61,075 nucleotides of DNA from the NCBI GenBank assembly GCA_017613275.1, contig JAGAED010000009.1:1-61075 (forward strand), in the 5' to 3' direction. Source of the stretch: Clostridia bacterium (lineage in GTDB: Bacteria; Bacillota; Clostridia; TANB77; CAG-508). Position 1 is the first letter of the stretch; every line of letters begins with the position of its first letter. The notes under the pieces are model-generated. The model had not been told where the DNA came from. It saw nothing but the letters and a program-made list of their open reading frames with translations, and did not search any database. A program made the position numbers and the translations under genes. Shown piece after piece: positions 15,785 through 24,222 of this stretch.

Positions 15785-17368
15785 ATGCTTAGTGCAAACG
15801 GAGTTACAGTAAGATTCGGAAAAAGAGTTTTATTTGAGGACGTAAATATAAGATTTGGAAAAGGAAATTGTTACGGAATAATTGGTGCAAATGGAGCCGG
15901 AAAATCAACATTCTTAAAAGTTTTATCAGGCGAAATCGAGCCAAGCAAAGGTGATGTAACACTTGATAAAGGCGAAAGACTTTCAGTATTAAAACAAGAC
16001 CACTTTGCTTACGAAGAAAACACAGTAATGGACACAGTTTTAATGGGTAATAAAGAGCTATATGATATAATGAAAGAAAAAGATGCCATATATGCAAAAC
16101 CTGATTTTTCTGAAGAAGATGGAATGAAAGCTGCAAAATTAGAAGAAAGATTTGCAGAGTTAGATGGATGGAATGCAGAATCAGATGCAGCAATGCTTCT
16201 AAATGATTTAGGAATAATTCCAGATAATCATTATAAATACATGAAAGAAATCGAAGCAAGAGAAAAGGTTAAAATTTTGCTAGCCCAAGCTTTATTTGGA
16301 AATCCAGATGTACTTCTATTAGACGAGCCTACAAACGACTTGGATTTAAAGAGTATCAACTGGTTACAAGAATTCTTAATTGATTTTGAAAACACTGTAA
16401 TTGTAGTATCACATGATAGATATTTCTTAAACAAAGTTTGTACACATATAGCAGATGTTGACTTTGGAAAGATTAAGGTATATCCTGGAAACTACGATTT
16501 CTGGTATGAATCAAGCCAATTAGCTCTAAAACAAATGAGAGAGCAAAACAAGAAAAAAGAAGAGAAAATCAAAGAATTACAAGAATTTATTGCAAGATTT
16601 AGTGCAAATGCTTCTAAATCTAAACAAGCTACATCAAGAAAGAAAACATTAGAAAAAATCGAATTAGATGAAATAAAACCATCAAATAGAAAATATCCTT
16701 ATGTAGATTTCAAGCCGGATAGAGAGCCTGGAAAAGAAATATTGAAGGTTCAAAATATATCAAAAACAGTAGATGGAGTAAAGGTTTTAGACAAAGTATC
16801 ATTTGATGTAAAATCAAATGACAAAATTGCATTCTTAGCAGAAAACGAAAATGCTAAAACAGTTTTATTCCAAATAATTGCTGGCGAAATGGAACCAGAT
16901 GAAGGAGAACTAGTTTGGGGAACAACAATTACAAAATCATATTTCCCAAAAGACAATAATTATCTATTTGAAACAGACGAAAGCATTACAGACTGGTTAA
17001 GACAATATTCAAAAGACCCAGATGAATCTTTCGTTAGAGGATTTTTAGGAAGAATGTTATTCTCTGGAGACGAATCCTTAAAACCTGCAAATGTGCTATC
17101 TGGAGGAGAAAAGGTTAGATGTGTATTATCAAAAATGATGCTTTCTGGAGCAAATTTCTTAATATTTGACGAACCAACAAACCATCTAGATATGGAAAGT
17201 ATAACATCAGTAAACGAAGGTATGAAGAAATTTATAGGAAACATCCTATTTACATCACATGACCATGAGCTTACTCAAACAGTTGCTAATAGAATAATAG
17301 ACATCAAAGCAGATGGAAAGATTATAGATAGAGAAGTTACATACAATGAATACTTAGGAATTGAATAA
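15785..17368 (+). CDS. ABC-F ATPase (YkpA/YbiT-like), ribosome-associated
   Basis: This 527-residue soluble ABC protein has two nucleotide-binding domains joined by a linker and no membrane part, like ABC-F translation factors. The first domain has a perfect Walker A (GANGAGKST, about 36-44) and Walker B LLLDEPTNDLD, but its signature is EAREKVK instead of LSGGE. The second domain has a normal signature, VLSGGEKVR, and FLIFDEPTNHLD, but a weak Walker A (AENENAKTV). In the ABC sandwich these two defects fall in the same composite ATP site, leaving one canonical and one degenerate site. The charged linker (about 245-300, MREQNKKKEEKIKELQEFIA) is typical. GAGGAG precedes the ATG. The likely role is assisting stalled or resting ribosomes. 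Confidence 0.88.
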   Translation: MLSANGVTVRFGKRVLFEDVNIRFGKGNCYGIIGANGAGKSTFLKVLSGEIEPSKGDVTLDKGERLSVLKQDHFAYEENTVMDTVLMGNKELYDIMKEKDAIYAKPDFSEEDGMKAAKLEERFAELDGWNAESDAAMLLNDLGIIPDNHYKYMKEIEAREKVKILLAQALFGNPDVLLLDEPTNDLDLKSINWLQEFLIDFENTVIVVSHDRYFLNKVCTHIADVDFGKIKVYPGNYDFWYESSQLALKQMREQNKKKEEKIKELQEFIARFSANASKSKQATSRKKTLEKIELDEIKPSNRKYPYVDFKPDREPGKEILKVQNISKTVDGVKVLDKVSFDVKSNDKIAFLAENENAKTVLFQIIAGEMEPDEGELVWGTTITKSYFPKDNNYLFETDESITDWLRQYSKDPDESFVRGFLGRMLFSGDESLKPANVLSGGEKVRCVLSKMMLSGANFLIFDEPTNHLDMESITSVNEGMKKFIGNILFTSHDHELTQTVANRIIDIKADGKIIDREVTYNEYLGIE

Positions 17369-17384
17369 TATTTTAGGACATTTT

Positions 17385-17432
17385 CAACCTGTTTTTTGGG
17401 ACACTCCCCAAAAAACAGGTTGTTTCTATTTT
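17385..17432 (+). terminator. Terminator after the ABC-F gene
   Basis: CAACCTGTTTTTTGGG (17385-17400) and CCCAAAAAACAGGTTG (17407-17422) make a perfect 16-bp stem, then TTTCTATTTT. The loop edge GGGACACT recurs in a hairpin at 27.6 kb. Confidence 0.85.
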
Positions 17433-17481
17433 GGGTTTAAAATATTAAATTTAGGAAATACTAGCAATTAGGTGATTTTAT

Positions 17482-18612
17482 TTGAAAGTTGTTCAAAAAA
17501 AGAAAAATAATAAAATAATTATAATAGCTATTTTGCTAATGGTTGCGTGGTTTGGAATTTTTTTACTATTAAATACATATAGTAGAGAACAAGTAAATTC
17601 TAGTAATTATAAAACAGCCAGGTTAGAATCCACAAATTACTCAGAAAATGTGGAAAAAGTAGAAGAAAAAAGCAAAAATCTTGCAGATGTAATTGAAAAT
17701 GTAACTAAAAGTGTGGTAGGAATTTCAAAATTAAAAAATACAGGAAATTCAATTTTAGGTTCAAGTAGCGAAAGTCAGCTAGGGCTTGGAACTGGAATAA
17801 TTGTAAGCACTAAAGGATATATTTTAAGCAATCAACATTTAACAGGAGAAAAATATAGCAAATGCTATGTAACCTTGGAAGACGGAAGAAGTTTTGAGGG
17901 TTCTGTTGTTTGGAGCGATGTAGATTTAGACTTATCAATTATTAAAATTTCAGCAAAAGACTTATCTGCTGTTACTTTGGCAGACTCAAATTCAATTCGA
18001 GTTGGGGAAAGTGTGTATGCAATTGGAAATCCAATTGGGTTTGAATTTAGGCGAACTGTAACGTCTGGAATTATTAGTGCGAAAAATAGAACTATTAAAT
18101 TAGAAGAAGGCGAAAATCAGTCGTACATGACAGATTTGATTCAAACAGATGCAACAATAAATCCGGGAAATAGTGGTGGACCGCTGATTTATCCAAATGG
18201 AGAGGTTATAGGGATAAACACTGTAAAAATATCTTCAGCAGAAGGGATTGGATTTGCAGTTCCAATAAATGTTGTAAAAAATGTGATAAATGGTTTTGAA
18301 GAAACAGATAAATTTGAAGAAGCTACAATTGGAATTTTTGCATATGATAAAGAAGTTATACCATATTTAACCTCAATAAATCCTAATTTCAATAAAGGAA
18401 TTTATGTGGCAAGAATAATTGCAAATGGTCCGGCAAGTAAAACAGAACTAAAAGAAGGAGACATTATTATTTCATTTGATGGAAGAGAAATAAACACAAT
18501 GAATGAGCTTAGGGAATATATTTTTACAAAAAAACCAGAAGACGAAGTTACTTTGAAAATTCAAAGAGGGAAAATTAACAGAGAAATAACAATAAAATTA
18601 GGAAAAAAATAA
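17482..18612 (+). CDS. HtrA/DegP-like trypsin-family serine protease
   Basis: The 376-residue membrane-anchored protease has an N-terminal helix (about 11-31), a trypsin-like domain and one C-terminal PDZ domain. The catalytic His is in ILSNQHL (about 119), Asp in DVDLDLSI (about 150) and Ser in INPGNSGGPL (about 232). The PDZ part (about 280-375) carries GIYVARIIANGPASKTELKE and GDIIISFDGREI. It should degrade misfolded proteins outside the membrane. It starts with TTG at 17482 after AGGTG. It lies alone between two terminators. The His context QH replaces the common NxH but the triad is intact. Confidence 0.92.
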   Translation: MKVVQKKKNNKIIIIAILLMVAWFGIFLLLNTYSREQVNSSNYKTARLESTNYSENVEKVEEKSKNLADVIENVTKSVVGISKLKNTGNSILGSSSESQLGLGTGIIVSTKGYILSNQHLTGEKYSKCYVTLEDGRSFEGSVVWSDVDLDLSIIKISAKDLSAVTLADSNSIRVGESVYAIGNPIGFEFRRTVTSGIISAKNRTIKLEEGENQSYMTDLIQTDATINPGNSGGPLIYPNGEVIGINTVKISSAEGIGFAVPINVVKNVINGFEETDKFEEATIGIFAYDKEVIPYLTSINPNFNKGIYVARIIANGPASKTELKEGDIIISFDGREINTMNELREYIFTKKPEDEVTLKIQRGKINREITIKLGKK

Positions 18613-18621
18613 AAAAGAAAG

Positions 18622-18651
18622 CTGCCGCACCGAAATAAAGTGGTGCGGCAG
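18622..18651 (-). terminator. GC-rich terminator of the small minus-strand gene
   Basis: CTGCCGCACC (18622-18631) pairs perfectly with GGTGCGGCAG (18642-18651). On the minus strand it is followed by a T-rich run (TTTCTTTTTTA), so it ends the gene at 18659-18934. It also lies just after the protease stop. Confidence 0.8.
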
Positions 18652-18658
18652 GAAGAGC

Positions 18659-18934
18659 TTAGGGTTGCAAATTCTCGGATGATTCCGAATCAGAGGTTAT
18701 ACGCTTATAATCTTCTTTGGAAATAGTTGTGATTATATGGTACTCGGCGCCCTTATAAGTTACTTTCTTGCTGATTATGCCCAAAAGGTCTTCTACGGGA
18801 AGATCTTTATGTTCGGCAAGATATTCACGTCTTACCCGATCTTCCAGTTCTGCAAGTTCTTTGCGCTTTTGTTCCAGTTCCTCGTCATTCGTAATGTTCT
18901 CGAGTTGTTCAATCCTTGTTTCTTCTAATGCCAT
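18659..18934 (-). CDS. Small charged coiled-coil protein (91 aa), unknown, GC-richer
   Basis: The ATG at 18934 follows AAGGAGG at 9 nt. The product MALEETRIEQLENITNDEEL... is a charged helix (about 1-45, likely coiled coil) plus a short sheet-like part with KGAEYHIITTISKEDYKRI. I recognise no family. Its codons use far more G and C in third positions than neighbouring genes (many GCG, CTC, GAC, CGG). It has its own promoter and a GC-rich terminator, so it looks like an imported stand-alone unit, similar in style to the two genes at 24.2-25.8 kb. Confidence 0.6.
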   Translation of the reverse strand: MALEETRIEQLENITNDEELEQKRKELAELEDRVRREYLAEHKDLPVEDLLGIISKKVTYKGAEYHIITTISKEDYKRITSDSESSENLQP

Positions 18935-18968
18935 GGGGTTCAACCTCCTTGTTGTATTTGTATTATTA

Positions 18969-18997
18969 ATTATACCACATATTTCCATAAAAAACAA
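18969..18997 (-). promoter_or_regulatory. Promoter of the 91-aa gene
   Basis: Minus strand: TTGTTT (18997-18992), 17-bp spacer, TATAAT (18974-18969). Confidence 0.65.
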
Positions 18998-19000
18998 GGA

Positions 19001-19030
19001 TTTACGTAAAATACTACGAATTTACGTTTA
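19001..19030. promoter_or_regulatory. Repeated TTTACGT sites between divergent promoters
   Basis: The palindrome TTTACGTAAA (19001-19010) and TTTACGTTTA (19021-19030) are exactly 20 bp apart, that is, on the same face of the helix. They lie between the -35 regions of the two divergent promoters, a natural place for a shared operator (inference). Confidence 0.35.
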
Positions 19031-19036
19031 ATATTA

Positions 19037-19065
19037 TTGTCTTTAAGTATAAAATATGTTAAAAT
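19037..19065 (+). promoter_or_regulatory. Promoter of the deaminase-like gene
   Basis: TTGTCT (19037-19042), 17-bp spacer, TAAAAT (19060-19065) preceded by TGT. Confidence 0.55.
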
Positions 19066-19096
19066 ATTAAAAATAAATTAAAGGGAAAGAGAAGTT

Positions 19097-21595
19097 ATGA
19101 AATTTTTAAAAGAAATATATTTAGATAACGAAAAAGATATAATCGTAAAATTATATCAATCAAGTGAAGATGAGTTAACATACATATTAGAAACGCCAAA
19201 CCATGGAACAGGCAATTTAATAACAAACTTAGCTAAAATATGTGGTTTGGAAACAATAAAAAACAAACAAGATATGAAAATAATTCAAGGAAAAATCCCA
19301 TTAAGTATAAATGGGGATTTTGAAGAGGTTTATATCTTCAGACTTGGTGGAGTAAAAATTGCGAATATTTATCCAAATGGAAAAGTGGAAATTAAAGCAG
19401 AAATTCCGTCAATAATGAAAACACTTATGTCTCAGACAAAAGATTATAAATTCGGAACAGATAAAACAATAATTAAATCATACTTATTAAAAAAAGAAAA
19501 ATTCAGAACAGACTTACACACTCACATGAATGCTAACTTAACGCCAGACATTTTAATTGCGTTAGGAATAAGCCATCAAATAAGATATCCTTTATACTAT
19601 ATTAAAAAATTAGACCTAAAACTTTCAAAAGAACAGGAAAAAGAGATTCTGGCACAAAGAAAAATAGTTGAAAAAAGCTTTAAGGATTCAACATTAATGG
19701 GAAAATATTTAACAAGAAGAATAGATGACAATACATTTATAAATTTTGCAGATTTAGTTTTAAATAACCTAAAAGATGCAAAAGAAAATATCGAAAAAAT
19801 CAGAAAAAGTCTAGCAATAATGAAAGACGGGCAGGCAGTTTTTACAAACCTAGAAAAAGTTTATTTATATAGATATGTTTTCGCAAAGGGTATAGAAAGC
19901 GAAGAAAAAATAAGCTTAGAACAAGAAAAAATTGAGCAAATACCTCAAGAAGATATAAAAAATGCAGTTATAAAAATGCTTGAAGATAAAAAAAGAGGTA
20001 GTGTGTATAGAAAAAATACTCTAAGACAAGACAAACTACTTTGGGTGGCTAGGCAATATCAAAAACAAGGAATTTACTATACTGAAATAGCAGATACAAC
20101 CTTGACAAAAAAAGGATTACCAGCAGTTGAACTTTTAGAAGAAATACATGAAATTTTGCCTAAAATAGAAGAAGAAACTGGAGTTAAAATTAGATTTTTA
20201 GCAGCAATAAGAAGAATTGCATTAACAATAATTAGAGATCAAATACAAGGAAGCGGTTATTTAAGAGAAGCTTTGAGTGTGCTAAAAGCTGTAAGCAAAA
20301 GCCCATATGTTGTTGGATGTGACTTTGTTGGGGAAGAAATAAACGATATTTTAGAGCTACAACCGGTAATTGAAGAAATAGTACAGTATATCGAAAAAGA
20401 AGATAAAAACTATACAATTAGAATACATGCAGGTGAAAATGACAGCTTAAAAAACAATGTTTACAACTCAATAGAATGTGTGAAAAAATCTTTAAAAGAA
20501 GGTCAAAAAATACCTAAGATAAGAATAGGGCATGGATTGTATACACCAGAATTATCAACCAGAGCAGGCAAAAAGTTAATAAAACAAATTAAAGATTCTG
20601 GAGCAGTTTTGGAATTTCAATTAACATCAAATGTTAGATTAAATAATTTAAGTAGAATAGAAAAACATCCGTTAAAACAATACTTAGCAGAAGACGTAAA
20701 ATGTGTTCAAGGAACTGATGGATGTGGATTATACGGGTCAGACACTATTGATGAACAACTTGCATTAAAAAATCTTTTAGGACTTGATAGTAGTGATTTT
20801 GAAAAAATGAAAAAAGTTGAAGACGAAATAATCAAAAATAGTGAAAAAGATTTTATATCAAAATCAAAGAAATTTGAAAAATTCCTAGACGGAAGAAGCA
20901 TTAAAAAAGCGGTTTTAGAAGAGGAATACAAAATTATTGATAATGACCTAAAAAAAGATATAAAATTAAGACTAACAGAAAAAATAAATGCAGAGCAAGA
21001 GTTAAAAGAAAAAATTAAAGAACTACCATTGGACAAAACACCAATTATTATAGCTGGAGGAAGCTTTAATGGTCAAAATAATCAAACAATTGCATATAAC
21101 GAAGAAACTAAAATATTAAAAAAATTAGTAGAAAAAATTGATGAAAATAAAGCATTTTTTGTAATTGGTCATAAAATTGAAGGCTATGAAAAAGCAATTT
21201 TAGATTTGTGCCAAAAAATAAATCCCCAAATTGAGGTTTATGCAATAATTCCAAGCATGATTGAAAAAGATATAAGAGATAGAATTTTAAAAGAAAATCT
21301 TGCAGGAATAAGAATTTCAACAGAAAGCGAAGATTTTGGAATATACAAAAGTTTCAATTATGAAATTTTTGAAAGAAGACCTTCAATTGTAATTGCATTA
21401 GATGGAAATTCACCAGTACTTAATTTAATTCAAGAGGCTAAAAATGGAAAAGCTAAAGCCAAAATTTATCTAAATGATTTAAACAAAACATTGCATAACA
21501 AAGCTAAAACACTACATGGCTATGTAACATTATTTGACTTAAAAGATAACATTTATAAAACAATATTAAAAGAAAATCCAGAAATAAAAAAATAA
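19097..21595 (+). CDS. Adenosine-deaminase-like metallohydrolase with Rossmann/SLOG-like tail
   Basis: The 832 residues are over twice the length of ordinary adenosine deaminase. The deaminase blocks are in order: metal HxH in RTDLHTHMN (about 140), HAGE in RIHAGENDS (about 443), RIGHG (about 476), LTSNVRLN, and GTDGCG (about 540) where the family usually has TDDP. An unassigned N-terminal domain occupies residues 1-130. An insert-rich stretch (about 165-350) lies between HxH and HAGE. The C-terminal 190 residues (from TPIIIAGGSFNGQ, about 645) look like a nucleotide-binding Rossmann fold of SLOG type. It probably deaminates a nucleoside or nucleotide; the tail may bind or sense a nucleotide. 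It stands alone between a promoter and a terminator. The SLOG assignment is tentative. Confidence 0.7.
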   Translation: MKFLKEIYLDNEKDIIVKLYQSSEDELTYILETPNHGTGNLITNLAKICGLETIKNKQDMKIIQGKIPLSINGDFEEVYIFRLGGVKIANIYPNGKVEIKAEIPSIMKTLMSQTKDYKFGTDKTIIKSYLLKKEKFRTDLHTHMNANLTPDILIALGISHQIRYPLYYIKKLDLKLSKEQEKEILAQRKIVEKSFKDSTLMGKYLTRRIDDNTFINFADLVLNNLKDAKENIEKIRKSLAIMKDGQAVFTNLEKVYLYRYVFAKGIESEEKISLEQEKIEQIPQEDIKNAVIKMLEDKKRGSVYRKNTLRQDKLLWVARQYQKQGIYYTEIADTTLTKKGLPAVELLEEIHEILPKIEEETGVKIRFLAAIRRIALTIIRDQIQGSGYLREALSVLKAVSKSPYVVGCDFVGEEINDILELQPVIEEIVQYIEKEDKNYTIRIHAGENDSLKNNVYNSIECVKKSLKEGQKIPKIRIGHGLYTPELSTRAGKKLIKQIKDSGAVLEFQLTSNVRLNNLSRIEKHPLKQYLAEDVKCVQGTDGCGLYGSDTIDEQLALKNLLGLDSSDFEKMKKVEDEIIKNSEKDFISKSKKFEKFLDGRSIKKAVLEEEYKIIDNDLKKDIKLRLTEKINAEQELKEKIKELPLDKTPIIIAGGSFNGQNNQTIAYNEETKILKKLVEKIDENKAFFVIGHKIEGYEKAILDLCQKINPQIEVYAIIPSMIEKDIRDRILKENLAGIRISTESEDFGIYKSFNYEIFERRPSIVIALDGNSPVLNLIQEAKNGKAKAKIYLNDLNKTLHNKAKTLHGYVTLFDLKDNIYKTILKENPEIKK

Positions 21596-21601
21596 AAAAT
21601 A

Positions 21602-21634
21602 TCCCATAGATTACAACAACCTATGGGAATTTTT
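21602..21634. terminator. Terminator after the deaminase-like gene
   Basis: TCCCATAG (21602-21609) and CTATGGGA (21621-21628) pair perfectly; A-rich sequence precedes and ATTTTT follows. Confidence 0.8.
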
Positions 21635-21648
21635 ATATAATATTCAAC

Positions 21649-21686
21649 AAACAAGTGTTTACAAATCAAAAACAACGTGCTATAAT
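21649..21686 (+). promoter_or_regulatory. SOS-like promoter of the Y-family polymerase gene
   Basis: TTTACA (21658-21663), 17-bp spacer, TATAAT (21681-21686). The symmetrical AAACAAGTGTTT (21649-21660) overlaps the -35 box and differs from the Gram-positive LexA site GAACnnnnGTTC only at the outer base of each half. Repression by LexA is therefore likely but not certain. Confidence 0.5.
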
Positions 21687-21727
21687 GAAAATGTAAGTAA
21701 AAGTAGTTTTATAAAGGAGGGAAAATA

Positions 21728-23224
21728 ATGCAAGATCCAGAACAGCACATTTATATTGCAATAGACTTAAAATCATTTTATGCATCAGTAGAATGTAATG
21801 AGCGTGGATTAGATCCATTAACAACAAATCTTGTTGTTGCAGATAGTAGTCGTACAGAAAAAACAGTATGCCTTGCAGTTACACCTTCTTTAAAACAATA
21901 TGGGATTCCAGGAAGGGCAAGGCTTTACCAAGTTGTGCAAAAGGTAAAAGAAATAAATGCTGGAAGAAGACTAAAAGCGCCAGGCCGTGCATTTACAGGA
22001 GCAAGTTATGATGATATTGCTTTAAAGAAAAATCCAGACTTAGAACTAACATATATAGTAGCGCCACCTAGAATGAGGTATTACATGGAATATAGCACTA
22101 AGATTTACAACATATATTTAAAATGGTTTTCATCTGAAGATATTTATGTATATAGTATTGACGAGGTTTTTATAGATGTAACACATTACCTAAAAACATA
22201 TAACATGAGAGCAAGTCAATTATTAACAAAAGTAATACAGGATGTTTATGAAAATACTGGAATTACAGCAACAGGTGGAATGGGAACCAATTTATATCTT
22301 GCAAAAATTGCAATGGACATAGTTGCAAAACATACAGAGCCAAACGAAAATGGAGTCAGAATTGCAGGATTAGATGAAATGCATTATAGGAAATTACTTT
22401 GGAGCCATACTCCAATAACAGACTTTTGGAGAGTTGGAAAAGGTTATGCTACAAGACTTGAAAAATATGGAATATTCACTATGGGCGATGTTGCAAGAAT
22501 GTCAATTGAAAATGAAGACTTGCTATATAAACTATTCGGAATAAATGCAGAATTATTGATAGACCATGCTTGGGGGTATGAGCCAGTCACAATAAAAGAC
22601 ATAAAGGCATATAGACCAGAAACAAAAAGCATAAGCTCTGGTCAAGTATTGCACTGTCCATATAATTACGAAAATACAAAACTTATAGTAAAAGAAATGA
22701 CAGAACTTTTAACATTAGATTTAGTAGAAAAAAATTTCATGACAAATCAGATTGTACTGGAAATAGGGTATGATGTAGAAAACATAACAAATAGAAGCAT
22801 TAGCTATAATGGAGAAGTAACAACAGATAGATATGGACGAAAAATACCTAAACACGCCCATGGAACGGTCAATTTAGAACATCATACATCATCTACAAAA
22901 ATGATATTAAAATCTGTTATTGATCTTTATGAGCGCATTATAGATAAAAATCTATTAACAAGAAGAATAACAGTTACTGCAAATAACGTAAAAAATGTGC
23001 TAGAAATAGAAAATGAAAAAACATTTGAACAAATAGATTTATTTACAGACTATCATAAAAAAGAAATAGAACAGCAAAAAGAAAAAAAGGAAAGAAATTT
23101 ACAAAAAGCCATGATTGGTATAAAATGGAAGTATGGAAAAAATGCTATTATAAAGGGAATGAATCTGCAAGAAGCGGGAACTACAATAGATAGAAATAGC
23201 CAAGTTGGAGGGCATAAAGCATAA
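21728..23224 (+). CDS. Y-family DNA polymerase, UmuC/DinB type
   Basis: The 498-residue error-prone translesion polymerase has the catalytic Asp in IAIDLKSFYASVE (about 10-22) and the catalytic pair in YSIDEVFID (about 143-151). GITATGGMGTNLYLAKIAMD follows as the conserved palm segment. The little-finger domain and a lysine/glutamate-rich C-terminal extension follow. It replicates past DNA damage. GGAGGG precedes the ATG. It is followed by a small partner ORF and then by an AlkD-like gene in the same direction with short gaps, which makes a DNA-damage operon. The promoter carries a LexA-like site. The length is usual for Firmicutes UmuC-like proteins. Confidence 0.92.
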   Translation: MQDPEQHIYIAIDLKSFYASVECNERGLDPLTTNLVVADSSRTEKTVCLAVTPSLKQYGIPGRARLYQVVQKVKEINAGRRLKAPGRAFTGASYDDIALKKNPDLELTYIVAPPRMRYYMEYSTKIYNIYLKWFSSEDIYVYSIDEVFIDVTHYLKTYNMRASQLLTKVIQDVYENTGITATGGMGTNLYLAKIAMDIVAKHTEPNENGVRIAGLDEMHYRKLLWSHTPITDFWRVGKGYATRLEKYGIFTMGDVARMSIENEDLLYKLFGINAELLIDHAWGYEPVTIKDIKAYRPETKSISSGQVLHCPYNYENTKLIVKEMTELLTLDLVEKNFMTNQIVLEIGYDVENITNRSISYNGEVTTDRYGRKIPKHAHGTVNLEHHTSSTKMILKSVIDLYERIIDKNLLTRRITVTANNVKNVLEIENEKTFEQIDLFTDYHKKEIEQQKEKKERNLQKAMIGIKWKYGKNAIIKGMNLQEAGTTIDRNSQVGGHKA

Positions 23225-23239
23225 AAGGAGAGTGTGAAA

Positions 23240-23410
23240 ATGAAAAGAAATTATAATGATATAATAAATTTACCACATCATGTATCTAAAAAAAGACCAC
23301 AATTGGGCCTAGAACAGCGAGCGGGTCAATTCGCACCATTTGCAGCACTAACTGGTTATGAAGAAACAATAAAAAAAGTAGAAAAATATGTAAATGAAGA
23401 AAATCAATAA
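23240..23410 (+). CDS. Small protein (56 aa) following the Y-family polymerase
   Basis: The ATG at 23240 is preceded by AAAGGAG. The product begins MKRNYNDIINLPHHVSKKRP and contains GQFAPFAALTGYEET, a motif I know from short proteins that sit directly after Y-family polymerase genes in many Firmicutes. It lies 15 nt after the polymerase stop and 12 nt before the AlkD-like gene, so it is co-transcribed. The function is unknown; a polymerase accessory role is inferred from linkage. It is short but its pattern is conserved, so I consider it real. Confidence 0.75.
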   Translation: MKRNYNDIINLPHHVSKKRPQLGLEQRAGQFAPFAALTGYEETIKKVEKYVNEENQ

Positions 23411-23422
23411 AAGGAGAAAATA

Positions 23423-24133
23423 ATGGTACCTGAAAATTGGAATAAAGAAAATTATAAAAAATTTATTGAATATTTGATTAGCATAAAAGATGAAGAATAT
23501 AAGAAATTTCATAGCTCATTAGTACTAAATTCAAGATATGAGATGATAGGAATTCGTTTGCCAATAATGAGAAAAATTGCCAAAGAAATTTCTAAAACTG
23601 ACATTGAAGAATTTTTGAAATACTCACAAAATAAGTATTACGAAGAAATAATGATTCAAGGTTTAGTTATTTCTAGCATAAAAAATGAAGAAAAATTTTA
23701 TAAATACTTTAAAAATCATATAACTAAAATAGACAATTGGGCATTATGTGATACTTTTTGCAATTCAATAAAAATAGTAAAAAAATACGAAGAAAAGTAT
23801 TTTCCATTGGCAATAGAAATGTGCTTAAATGAAGACGAATTCATTTCTAGGATAGGTCTTGTAACAATATTATCTCATTTTGTGGAAGAAAAAAATCTTA
23901 AAGAAATATTTGAAATGTTAAATAAAATAAAAAGCGATAAATTCTATATAAATATGGCACAGGCTTGGCTTGTTTGTGAACTATATATAAAGCACCCAAA
24001 AGAAACAATGGGATTTATAAAACAAAATAATTTAAATAAATTTACACATAATAAAGCAATAAGCAAAATACATGATTCATATAGAGTTAGCAAAGAAGAT
24101 AAAGATTATTTAAATGGTTTAAGAATAAGGTGA
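23423..24133 (+). CDS. DNA alkylation repair protein (AlkD-like HEAT repeats)
   Basis: The 236-residue, almost wholly helical protein has the AlkD-family signature RYEMIGIRLPIMRKIAKEI (about 38-56). It also has repeated helix pairs with DNWALCDTFCNSI (about 107-119) and AQAWLVCELYIKHP (about 183-196). The DNWALCD and AQAW elements contribute the Trp and Asp residues that line the DNA lesion pocket in this family. It removes alkylated bases without base flipping. AAAGGAG precedes the ATG. It is the third gene of the umuC unit, in keeping with a damage-inducible role. Confidence 0.85.
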   Translation: MVPENWNKENYKKFIEYLISIKDEEYKKFHSSLVLNSRYEMIGIRLPIMRKIAKEISKTDIEEFLKYSQNKYYEEIMIQGLVISSIKNEEKFYKYFKNHITKIDNWALCDTFCNSIKIVKKYEEKYFPLAIEMCLNEDEFISRIGLVTILSHFVEEKNLKEIFEMLNKIKSDKFYINMAQAWLVCELYIKHPKETMGFIKQNNLNKFTHNKAISKIHDSYRVSKEDKDYLNGLRIR

Positions 24134-24136
24134 AAA

Positions 24137-24165
24137 TTGCAATTTTACATAAAATGTGCTATAAT
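24137..24165 (+). promoter_or_regulatory. Twin-cassette promoter, copy A
   Basis: TTGCAA (24137-24142), 17-bp spacer, TATAAT (24160-24165). The spacer carries the palindromic pair ATTTTA-CA-TAAAAT and is identical to that of copy B at 25010-25038, which suggests a common regulator. Confidence 0.7.
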
Positions 24166-24174
24166 TAATTTATA

Positions 24175-24206
24175 AGTGGGAATTCGCCCACAGTACATTG
24201 AAAACC
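24175..24206 (+). promoter_or_regulatory. Twin-cassette leader, copy A
   Basis: A short hairpin (GTGGG with CCCAC) is followed by AGTACATTGAAAACC (24192-24206), identical in copy B, and then by the AAGGAGG ribosome binding site. TTGAAAACC and AGGAGG are complementary to GGTTTTCAA and CCTCCT in the gene's own 3' region. Confidence 0.6.
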
Positions 24207-24222
24207 TTAAGGAGGATGCACA

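Noticed and set aside
15804..16259. 151-codon minus-strand frame opposite the ABC-F gene
   Set aside because: It is the antisense shadow of a clearly coding gene, Leu-rich and without start signals.
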